Source: Clostridia bacterium
Lineage (GTDB): Bacteria; Bacillota; Clostridia; Oscillospirales; Acutalibacteraceae
Assembly (NCBI GenBank): GCA_017519685.1
Contig: JAFWRV010000018.1
Coordinates: forward strand, 1-7,110
Direction: 5' to 3'
DNA length: 7,110 nt
This document shows positions 1 to 6,029 of this stretch, piece after piece (positions within the stretch are counted from its first letter, which is position 1; every line of letters begins with the position of its first letter). The notes under the pieces were generated by a model, which worked only from the letters and a program-made list of their open reading frames with translations, was not told where the DNA came from and searched no databases. A program made the translations under genes and the position numbers.

Positions 1-1
1 A

Positions 2-523
2 TCCGAAGCGGTCAAAAAGGCGGCGGCAGACGCCAAAGCAAAAATTGACAAGGCAACAACTGTTGATGAAATCAAGACCGATAAGGATACAGCGATAGAC
101 GAAATCGGCAAGCTGTACGCGAAGCAAAAGAAAGAAGCGGAGGAAAAAGAAAAAGCCGAAGCCGAAAAGAATATCAGGGTTAATTCGGCAAGCGGAACAA
201 TAACAAGTATTAAATACAATCAGCCGGCAAAGATTACCGCAAGCGCGACCGGACTTCCTAAGAACTACAAGCTCGCAATCTATGAGGGCGACAGTCAGAA
301 GAAGGTTGTAACCGCGAACGATAAAGGCGAAGCGGCATTAGAATTTGAAACCGGCGCGGTAACCTCCGACAGAACATTCACTGTCAAAGTCCTCGACGCC
401 TCGGGCAAAGAGGTTGACGGCAAGTCAAAGACAATCAATATTGATATTGATGACGGTTTCTTTGCTAAAATCATTTCATTCTTCCTTAAACTTTTCGGCA
501 TGCTGAAAACTTATGATATCTGA
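2..523 (+). CDS. C-terminal part of a secreted/surface protein (helical repeat + Ig-like domain + hydrophobic tail), 5' partial
   Basis: The frame is open from the window edge to TGA at 521-523, giving 173 visible residues; the start lies upstream. Residues 1-57 are rich in Ala, Lys and Glu with no Pro or Gly-rich breaks, and read as a long helix or coiled coil; the pattern AKAKIDKATTVDEI resembles the DUF1542/FIVAR-type helical repeats of Gram-positive surface proteins. Residues 58-150 are Thr/Ser/Val-rich with alternating hydrophobics and look like one Ig-like beta-sandwich. Residues 152-169 (FFAKIISFFLKLFGMLKT) form a short hydrophobic stretch carrying three lysines, ending in YDI at the stop. 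No LPXTG motif or typical sortase tail is present. Function cannot be read from this fragment; adhesion, binding or wall association is an inference. A terminator follows, so this is the last gene of its unit. Confidence 0.75.
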   Translation, partial: SEAVKKAAADAKAKIDKATTVDEIKTDKDTAIDEIGKLYAKQKKEAEEKEKAEAEKNIRVNSASGTITSIKYNQPAKITASATGLPKNYKLAIYEGDSQKKVVTANDKGEAALEFETGAVTSDRTFTVKVLDASGKEVDGKSKTINIDIDDGFFAKIISFFLKLFGMLKTYDI

Positions 524-549
524 TTGCGAATAACTGAAAACACGCATCG

Positions 550-577
550 GGACTCCTCTTAAAAGGGGAGTCCTTTT
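550..577 (+). terminator. Rho-independent terminator after the surface-protein gene
   Basis: A 9-bp stem, GGACTCCTC (550-558) with GGGGAGTCC (565-573), containing one G-U wobble, encloses the loop TTAAAA and is followed by TTTT (574-577). It lies 26 bp past the stop at 523. The minus strand has no T-run after the stem, so it should work only for plus-strand transcription. It separates the surface-protein gene from the five-gene run downstream. Confidence 0.85.
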
Positions 578-593
578 ATGTTTACTCTTTTTA

Positions 594-621
594 TTGATTT
601 TTGATTATTTTGTGATATAAT
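594..621 (+). promoter_or_regulatory. Candidate sigma-A-type promoter with extended -10, driving the five-gene run
   Basis: TTGATT at 594-599 (4 of 6 to the -35 consensus) is separated by 16 bp from a perfect TATAAT at 616-621. The -10 is preceded by TG at 613-614, giving an extended TGN-TATAAT element. A second TATAAT overlaps at 621-626 but is 21 bp from this -35 and fits less well. The predicted transcription start would be near 628-630, giving a leader of about 45 nt before the ATG at 673. The region is AT-rich, so chance matches are possible, but its position between a terminator and the first gene supports it. Confidence 0.65.
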
Positions 622-672
622 ATAATAGTATAATTTTAAAATAAACGAAATGTCTGTTCCGGGAGAGTAAAA

Positions 673-1788
673 ATGCTTAAATTCAATGACAGCGGAAAAT
701 TCGGTATATTGCTTTTCGGAGACCTGCATGAAAAATATGATTACGCGCAGTCTCCGAATTTCAGGGATATGCAGAAAATGATGAATGCCGCTCTTGACCG
801 TTACAGACCCGATATCTGCGTGCTGCTCGGGGATATTTTTTCCACGGGAAGATGCAGAGAGGACCCCGGAGAATACGAGAGGGCGATAGCCGCGATATGC
901 GCCCCCGCAAGCCGCAGGAATATCCCTGTTTACTGTATTATGGGAAACCACGAGCACGACCCTGAATACGATGAGGAAATACTCGCCTCATTCAGCCGTC
1001 TGGACTGCGCCGTGATGAGAAGCGAGGGGGTTCCCGGCAAGGCGGATTTCAAGGAGCTTATATACTCGCGTGACGGTAAAACACCGCTTGCCTGCCTTTG
1101 GTTTCTTGATTCCAACAACCTCTGTGAGGACGGGAGCGTTTCACATTATGACTATGTCCATACGGACCAGATAGAATGGTTTGAGCGTGAAAGCGAAAAA
1201 TTAAAGGAACCGGGCGGCGGAAAGCCGATGCCGTCTTATATATTCCAGCACATTCCCGTTCCCGAGGAATACCGTCTTCTGAGGAAGCCGAAGTTCTATG
1301 AGCTTCCGGTGAGCGTCAGGGGATATAATTCCCTCTCAAAAAACCGCTATGTCGCGGCGGACGGCACCGAGGGCTATGTCGGGGAAGGTCCGTGCTCGCC
1401 GGATTTCAACAACGGACAGTTTGAAAGCTGGAAAAAGACCGGAGGAGTGGTCGCCGCGTTTTTCGGTCACGACCATCTCAATGACTTCTCTGGAACCGTT
1501 GACGGAATCTTTCTTGCACAGCATAAAACAGCGGGCTTCAGGGCATATACCGACGGCTGCAGATGCTGTGTAAGATATGTTGAGATACCCGAGAGCAATC
1601 CGTCCGGGTTCACTCAGGAGCTGACTCATTTCAAGGAATTCGGTCTTGAATGCGAGTGCCTGGGACCGGTTTTCAAAAGGATAACAGACCGTCAGAGTAT
1701 GATGCTGCATACCGCGGGAAAAGTCCTCGGAGCGGCTGCAGCTCTGTCTGCGGGCAGTTATATCATATATAAACTTAAAAACAGATAA
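673..1788 (+). CDS. Metallophosphoesterase, Dcr2/PAP29-like, with C-terminal membrane anchor
   Basis: This 371-residue protein is predicted to hydrolyse phosphate mono- or diesters at a two-metal centre; the substrate is unknown. All calcineurin-like phosphoesterase motifs are present in order: D-x-H (GDLH, D17 and H19), GD (D54), GNHEH (N92, H93), a metal-ligand His in FQHIP (H193) and GHDH (H266, H268). The segment before the last motif (GEGPCSPDFNNGQF, about 237-250) followed by GHDHLNDFSG resembles the Dcr2/PAP29-type eukaryotic and bacterial phosphatases. No N-terminal signal peptide is seen; GILLFGDLH is the first beta strand of the fold. A single hydrophobic segment at about 348-367 followed by KLKNR suggests a tail anchor with the catalytic domain in the cytosol. 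A Cys cluster, GCRCC (295-299), is unusual. The ATG has GGGAG at 661-665 at good spacing and directly follows the candidate promoter. It is the first gene of the run, 31 bp before the transporter gene. Confidence 0.88.
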   Translation: MLKFNDSGKFGILLFGDLHEKYDYAQSPNFRDMQKMMNAALDRYRPDICVLLGDIFSTGRCREDPGEYERAIAAICAPASRRNIPVYCIMGNHEHDPEYDEEILASFSRLDCAVMRSEGVPGKADFKELIYSRDGKTPLACLWFLDSNNLCEDGSVSHYDYVHTDQIEWFERESEKLKEPGGGKPMPSYIFQHIPVPEEYRLLRKPKFYELPVSVRGYNSLSKNRYVAADGTEGYVGEGPCSPDFNNGQFESWKKTGGVVAAFFGHDHLNDFSGTVDGIFLAQHKTAGFRAYTDGCRCCVRYVEIPESNPSGFTQELTHFKEFGLECECLGPVFKRITDRQSMMLHTAGKVLGAAAALSAGSYIIYKLKNR

Positions 1789-1819
1789 AGCAAATCAGAT
1801 AAAGAACGGAGAGAATGAA

Positions 1820-3154
1820 ATGTCAACATCAACCAAGCTCGGCAAAAAGGCAATGTTCAATATTATCCTGTTCGGATTTATGGGGCAGGTTGCCTGGGCC
1901 GTGGAAAACAACTATTTCAATACATTCCTGTTCAATGTTATCGGCGGCTCGTCAACCGATATTTCACACATGGTGGCGGCAAGCTCTGTCGTTGCCGTTC
2001 TGACAACGCTGATTATGGGTACTCTCAGCGACAAGGTCAACCGCAGAAAGGTTTTCATCTGCGCCGGCTATGTTGCCTGGGGCTTCACGGTTATGGCCTT
2101 CGCGTTTATCTCGAGGGAACACATCGGCGGTCTGCTCGGTATAGAGCCGGCGGCGGCTCTCTCGGCCACGGTCGCGGTTGTTATAATTATGGACTGTCTT
2201 ATGACCTTCATGGGATCGACAAGTAATGACGCGGCGTTCAACGCCTGGATTACCGATATAACCGATAACTCAAACAGGGCAAAGACAGAAGGCGTTCTTG
2301 CCACTCTCCCCGTTCTCGCGCTTGTCATAGTCACCGTTGCGTTCGGTGTTCTCGCGAGCTCATTCGGTTATCCCGCCTGCTTTATCGGACTCGGAGTTCT
2401 CGTCACGGTCTGCGGTATAATCGGTATGTTCACAGTCAAAGACTCCCTTTCGGGCGAAAAGAAAAACAGTAATTTCTGGGCGGATCTGATTTACGGCTTC
2501 AGACCGTCTGTTGTAAGGAGCAACAAGGGACTGTATCTCTCCCTTGCCTGCCTTTGCATATTCAGCGTTGCCGTTCAGGTTTTCTTCCCCTATCTCTTTA
2601 TCTATGGTCAGCATCAGATAGGTCTGGACTTCGGCAGTCTCAATATAACGCCCCCGGTCATTATTCTCGCGGTTGCCGTTATAGGTCTTGTTATAGCGGG
2701 CGCCGTTATGATGGGCTCGCTTATGGATAAGAAGGGACGCGCTCCGTTTGCGGTGCCCTCTCTGTTCCTGCTTATGGCGGGACTTGTCGCGGTGTTTTTC
2801 GCGAAAGACCTTATCACCTTCGCGATATTCGCGGTTGTTTTCCTTGCGGGATACGGACTTATTACCATCCTGCTCTCAGCCGCCGTGCGTGACTTCACGC
2901 CCGAGGACAAGGTCGGCAGTTTCCAGGGAGTAAGAATGATATTCGGCGTAATGATTCCCATGATAATCGGCCCGGCAATCGGCTCCGCCGTTACGGAAAC
3001 ATTTGCCGTCAAGACATATACCAATGATTACAGCGAAATCGTCAATGTTCCCCCGCCGCATATCTTCCTTGCCGCCGCAGCGGTTGTGCTTCTTGTTCTT
3101 ATTCCGCTCGCGTTTCTCATCAAAGAATGGAAGAGAATAGAGGCAGGCAAATAA
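1820..3154 (+). CDS. MFS transporter, GPH/SLC45-like, 12 transmembrane segments
   Basis: This 444-residue membrane protein is predicted to be a secondary transporter; the substrate cannot be told, though sugars or glycosides are plausible for this subfamily. About twelve hydrophobic segments are visible (roughly 13-33, 50-69, 77-97, 111-131, 159-179, 184-205, 237-262, 278-300, 309-328, 332-353, 370-391, 414-434), with a polar central loop at 206-236 joining the two six-helix halves. The MFS signature loop between helices 2 and 3 is GTLSDKVNRRK (67-77), and its second-half counterpart is GSLMDKKGRAP (299-309). Helix 1 carries charged/polar residues (VENNYFNT, 28-35), and the loop after helix 4 has NAWITDITD (141-149), both reminiscent of cation-coupled GPH carriers. 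The loop before helix 11, RDFTPEDKVGSFQGVRM (357-373), is strongly patterned. GGAGAG at 1808-1813 lies 6 bp before the ATG. The gene sits 31 bp after the phosphoesterase and 20 bp before trkA. Confidence 0.85.
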   Translation: MSTSTKLGKKAMFNIILFGFMGQVAWAVENNYFNTFLFNVIGGSSTDISHMVAASSVVAVLTTLIMGTLSDKVNRRKVFICAGYVAWGFTVMAFAFISREHIGGLLGIEPAAALSATVAVVIIMDCLMTFMGSTSNDAAFNAWITDITDNSNRAKTEGVLATLPVLALVIVTVAFGVLASSFGYPACFIGLGVLVTVCGIIGMFTVKDSLSGEKKNSNFWADLIYGFRPSVVRSNKGLYLSLACLCIFSVAVQVFFPYLFIYGQHQIGLDFGSLNITPPVIILAVAVIGLVIAGAVMMGSLMDKKGRAPFAVPSLFLLMAGLVAVFFAKDLITFAIFAVVFLAGYGLITILLSAAVRDFTPEDKVGSFQGVRMIFGVMIPMIIGPAIGSAVTETFAVKTYTNDYSEIVNVPPPHIFLAAAAVVLLVLIPLAFLIKEWKRIEAGK

Positions 3155-3174
3155 TCGGCTGAAAGGAAAACGTT

Positions 3175-4536
3175 ATGAATATAATTATAGTCGGAATGGG
3201 AAAACTCGGCATGACGCTGACATCCCAGCTTTCCGGTGAAAATCATGATGTGGTTGTCGTTGATATTAACGGCTCGGTTGTTACAAATACCGTTGATTCC
3301 TATGATGTTATGGGAATCTGCGGAAACGGTTCCACAGTGGAGATACTCAGGGAGGCGGGCGCCAAAAAGGCAAAGCTGCTGATTGCCTGCACCGGCTCGG
3401 ATGAGCTGAATATTCTCTGCTGTACCTTCGCAAAAAATCTCGGCACGGAATACACAATAGCCAGAGTAAGAAACCCCGATTACGCGACACAGACTCAGTT
3501 TCTGCGTGAAAAAATCGGCATAAATATGATAGTGAATCCGGAGTATGAAACGGCAAATGAAATTTCGAGAATTATCCGTTTCCCGTCTGTCGCGAGTCTT
3601 GATTCTTTCGCGAGAGGCAAGGTCGAGATGGCGAGGATAGTTCTTCACTCCGACAATCCGCTGTGCGATATGCAGATTTCCGAAATCAGGAAGAAATTCA
3701 AAGCGAACGTTATTATCTGCGCCGTTCAGCGCGGTAATTCGGTCTATATTCCCGGAGGAAAATTTGAGCTCAAGCGCGAAGACTCGATTAACATTACGGG
3801 CACAAGGACTGAAATCTCCACGTTCCTCAAGCAGACCGGCGTATATAAGCACAGGATTAAAAATGTTATGATAATCGGCGGCGGCAAGATAGGATTTTAT
3901 CTCTCCGAGCTTCTTTCAGATACCAGCCGTAATATCAAACTCATAGATTCCGACCCCGCGAGGTGTCACGATCTGACAAACGCGCTCACCGATGTCAGCA
4001 TAATCTGCGGTGACGGAACAGACCAGGCGATTCTTGACGAGCAGGGTCTTGACAATCAGGACGCTCTCGTCGCCCTTACGGGAATTGATGAGGAAAACAT
4101 AGTCGTTTCGCTTTACGCTGAGAGCAAAAATGTCAAGAAAGTCATAGCGAAGGTCAACCGTCACTCATATTCGATTCTAAATAACATAGGACTTGAAACT
4201 CTTGTATCTCCCCAGAACGTCGCCGGAAGTCTGGTAACCAGATATGTCCGCGCTCTCGAGAATTCATCGGGCAGCGCAAACATCCAGACGCTCTATAAAC
4301 TCGTCGGCGGTAAAATCGAAGCCGCGGAATTCATCGTTCCCCAGAACTGGGCGCATAACGATGAAACAATCAAGGAGATGAACCTGAAATCAAATCTTAT
4401 CGTTGCCTGCATCATCAGAAACGGAAAGGTAATCTATCCCAACGGTGATGACTGCATAAACAGCGGAGACAATGTGGTTATTGTCACGGCGGGCAACAGT
4501 ATCAAGGAACTTCACGACATCTTCAAACTGGGGTGA
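3175..4536 (+). CDS. trkA: Trk potassium uptake system, NAD-binding regulatory subunit TrkA
   Basis: TrkA is the cytosolic gating ring of the Trk K+ uptake system; it binds nucleotides and controls the TrkH channel. The 453 residues contain two similar RCK halves. Half one has a Rossmann GxGxxG (GMGKLG, 7-12) with acidic D30 at the end of strand 2, then GICGNGS (47-53), and a C-terminal RCK subdomain at about 145-220. Half two repeats this with GGGKIG (235-240), LIDSD (256-260), ICGDGTD (277-283) and a second C-terminal subdomain at about 370-453. The segment NPEYETANEISRIIRFPS (121-138) is typical of TrkA. The length and tandem layout fit TrkA rather than KtrA, which is about half as long. 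The RBS AAAGGA (3162-3167) lies 7 bp before the ATG. The stop is 4 bp before the trkH TTG start. RCK C-terminal subdomains in some Bacillota bind c-di-AMP; whether this one does cannot be seen. Confidence 0.97.
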   Translation: MNIIIVGMGKLGMTLTSQLSGENHDVVVVDINGSVVTNTVDSYDVMGICGNGSTVEILREAGAKKAKLLIACTGSDELNILCCTFAKNLGTEYTIARVRNPDYATQTQFLREKIGINMIVNPEYETANEISRIIRFPSVASLDSFARGKVEMARIVLHSDNPLCDMQISEIRKKFKANVIICAVQRGNSVYIPGGKFELKREDSINITGTRTEISTFLKQTGVYKHRIKNVMIIGGGKIGFYLSELLSDTSRNIKLIDSDPARCHDLTNALTDVSIICGDGTDQAILDEQGLDNQDALVALTGIDEENIVVSLYAESKNVKKVIAKVNRHSYSILNNIGLETLVSPQNVAGSLVTRYVRALENSSGSANIQTLYKLVGGKIEAAEFIVPQNWAHNDETIKEMNLKSNLIVACIIRNGKVIYPNGDDCINSGDNVVIVTAGNSIKELHDIFKLG

Positions 4537-4537
4537 G
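4530..4537 (+). promoter_or_regulatory. Ribosome binding site that decides the trkH TTG start
   Basis: GGGGTGAG overlaps the last codon and stop (TGA, 4534-4536) of trkA and continues as ATC to the TTG at 4541. GGGGTGAGATC matches the extended anti-Shine-Dalgarno pairing sequence GGAGGTGATC with few changes. Because it lies within the end of trkA, ribosomes finishing trkA are well placed to start trkH (translational coupling, inferred). Confidence 0.7.
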
Positions 4538-4540
4538 ATC

Positions 4541-5995
4541 TTGAATTACAGAAAAATATTCAATAATCTCGGCATCATCCTGCTGGTTGAAGCGGCGCTG
4601 ATGGTACTGCCTGTTATCGTGGCAATAGCCTACCGTGAGAAAACCATTCTGTATTTTTTGATAACGATGGGCTTTCTCGCCGCGACAGGCGCGCTGTTTA
4701 CCCATATGAAGCCGCAGAAAGAGAGCATCTATGCCAGGGAAGGATATATCACGGTTGCTCTCGCCTGGCTGCTGATGTCGCTTTTCGGAGCGCTGCCATT
4801 CTTCCTCAGCGGCAGCATTCCCAACTATATGGACGCGTTTTTCGAAACCGTTTCGGGTTTCACGACAACGGGTTCGACCATTCTTTCCGATATTGAGTCG
4901 CTCCCGAGAAGCATTCTTTTCTGGCGCGCCTTCACCCATTTCATCGGCGGTATGGGAATACTTGTTTTTGTTATCGCGATTATTCCCAAAGCCGAGGGAC
5001 AGGCGATTCACATAATGAGGGCGGAGGTTCCCGGACCCACGGTCGGCAAGCTCGTCTCAAAAATCAAAGCGTCCGCGAGAATCCTTTACGCTATTTATAT
5101 CGGTATGACGGCGGTGCTTGTTATGCTGCTCTATTTCGGGCCGTCACATATGCCGATGTTTGAGAGCATTACAAACGCGTTCGCGACTGCCGGAACCGGC
5201 GGATTCTGCGTGCTTAACAACAGCATTGAGGGCTATCACAGCCATTATGCCGAAATAGTCATAGGAATATTCATGATGCTTTTCGGAGTCAACTTCAACC
5301 TCTATTACCTTATTCTCAAAAAGAGAGCGGGGCAGGCGCTGAAGGATGAGGAACTCCGCTGGTATCTTTCGACCGTCGCGGTGGCAACGCTGATTATCGG
5401 ACTTGACCTTATGTTTACGAAGTTCAGCCCCGCCGACGCGTTCCGCCTTTCATTTTTCCAGGTTTCATCGATTATCTCGACCACGGGATTTTCGTCAACC
5501 GATTTCGATATCTGGCCGACACTCTCAAAGGTGATTCTCATTCTGTTGATGTTCATTGGCGGATGCTCGGGCTCGACCGGCGGCGGAATGAAGGTATCGA
5601 GAATAGCGGTGGTTTTCAAATCCAGCGCGAGAAGTATCAGAAAGGCGGTCAATCCGAGAAGTGTCGAAACAATAAAACTCAACGGCAGACCCGTTGACGA
5701 GGAAACCGTGAACGGCATTATCGGCTACTTTGCGATGTTTGTGCTTCTGACCGCGTTTTCCGTTTTCATCGTTTCGTTTGAGGGCAAGGGGCTTGACACT
5801 TCCTCAACCGCGGTTTTCGCCTGCATCAACAATGTCGGTCCCGGTCTTGCCGGAGTCGGTCCCTCAGGCAATTTCAGCCATTTCTCACTGCTTTCAAAAG
5901 CGGTTCTCTCATTTGATATGCTCGCGGGCAGACTTGAGCTTATTCCCGTTTTCATGTTCTTCACCCGCTATATGATTCCGCGTAAAACATCTTAA
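4541..5995 (+). CDS. trkH: Trk potassium uptake system, membrane subunit TrkH
   Basis: TrkH is the K+-translocating membrane subunit and partners TrkA. From TTG 4541 it is 484 residues, the usual TrkH length, starting LNYRKIFNNLG (initiator read as Met). The four P-loop repeats of the SKT superfamily are visible: SGFTTTGST (105-113), NAFATAGTGGF (212-222), SIISTTGFSSTDF (310-322) and NNVGPGLAGVGPSGNF (430-445), each placing a selectivity-filter glycine. GGCSGSTGGGMKVSR (340-354) is the conserved segment by the intramembrane gating loop. About ten long hydrophobic helices surround these. An upstream in-frame ATG at 4472 would add 23 hydrophilic residues encoded inside trkA; this is rejected because it lacks a good RBS, overlaps trkA by 65 bp and would add a tail the family lacks. 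The gene ends at TAA 5993-5995 with no terminator hairpin before the next gene. Trk rather than Ktr is preferred because of the tandem-RCK partner. Confidence 0.96.
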   Translation: MNYRKIFNNLGIILLVEAALMVLPVIVAIAYREKTILYFLITMGFLAATGALFTHMKPQKESIYAREGYITVALAWLLMSLFGALPFFLSGSIPNYMDAFFETVSGFTTTGSTILSDIESLPRSILFWRAFTHFIGGMGILVFVIAIIPKAEGQAIHIMRAEVPGPTVGKLVSKIKASARILYAIYIGMTAVLVMLLYFGPSHMPMFESITNAFATAGTGGFCVLNNSIEGYHSHYAEIVIGIFMMLFGVNFNLYYLILKKRAGQALKDEELRWYLSTVAVATLIIGLDLMFTKFSPADAFRLSFFQVSSIISTTGFSSTDFDIWPTLSKVILILLMFIGGCSGSTGGGMKVSRIAVVFKSSARSIRKAVNPRSVETIKLNGRPVDEETVNGIIGYFAMFVLLTAFSVFIVSFEGKGLDTSSTAVFACINNVGPGLAGVGPSGNFSHFSLLSKAVLSFDMLAGRLELIPVFMFFTRYMIPRKTS

Positions 5996-6011
5996 TATAA
6001 AACTTATTTAC

Positions 6012-6019
6012 AGAAAGGA
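6012..6019 (+). promoter_or_regulatory. Ribosome binding site of the aconitase X gene
   Basis: AGAAAGGA ends 10 bp before ATG 6030. The next in-frame ATG (6042, beginning MKLTQEQQ) is closer to where many family members seem to begin, but would sit 22 bp from this site with no better one nearby, so 6030 is preferred. Confidence 0.55.
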
Positions 6020-6029
6020 TTGTTCAGGC

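Noticed and set aside
559..957. 132-codon minus-strand open frame spanning the promoter region and the phosphoesterase start
   Set aside because: It crosses a terminator and promoter on the other strand and its translation has no family-like pattern; it is a shadow frame.
1336..1710. 124-codon minus-strand open frame within the phosphoesterase gene
   Set aside because: It overlaps the conserved GHDH motif region of the sense gene and has no supporting RBS or domain.
1088..2554. 14-base match CTTGCCTGCCTTTG near 1088 and near 2542
   Set aside because: Both copies encode Leu-Ala-Cys-Leu within unrelated genes; a chance codon match, not a repeat element.
3028..3852. 274-codon open frame on the minus strand across the end of the MFS gene and the start of trkA
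   Set aside because: It lies antisense to two well-supported genes, its translation shows no domain or membrane pattern, and it is explained by codon bias of the sense genes leaving few stops in the opposite frame.
4523..5011. 162-codon minus-strand open frame opposite trkH
   Set aside because: Antisense to a clear TrkH gene; the translation is low-complexity and charged with no recognisable motif.
5996..6029. Possible separate promoter or terminator between trkH and the aconitase X gene
   Set aside because: The 34-bp gap shows only AT-rich sequence and an RBS, with no hairpin and no spaced -35/-10 pair.
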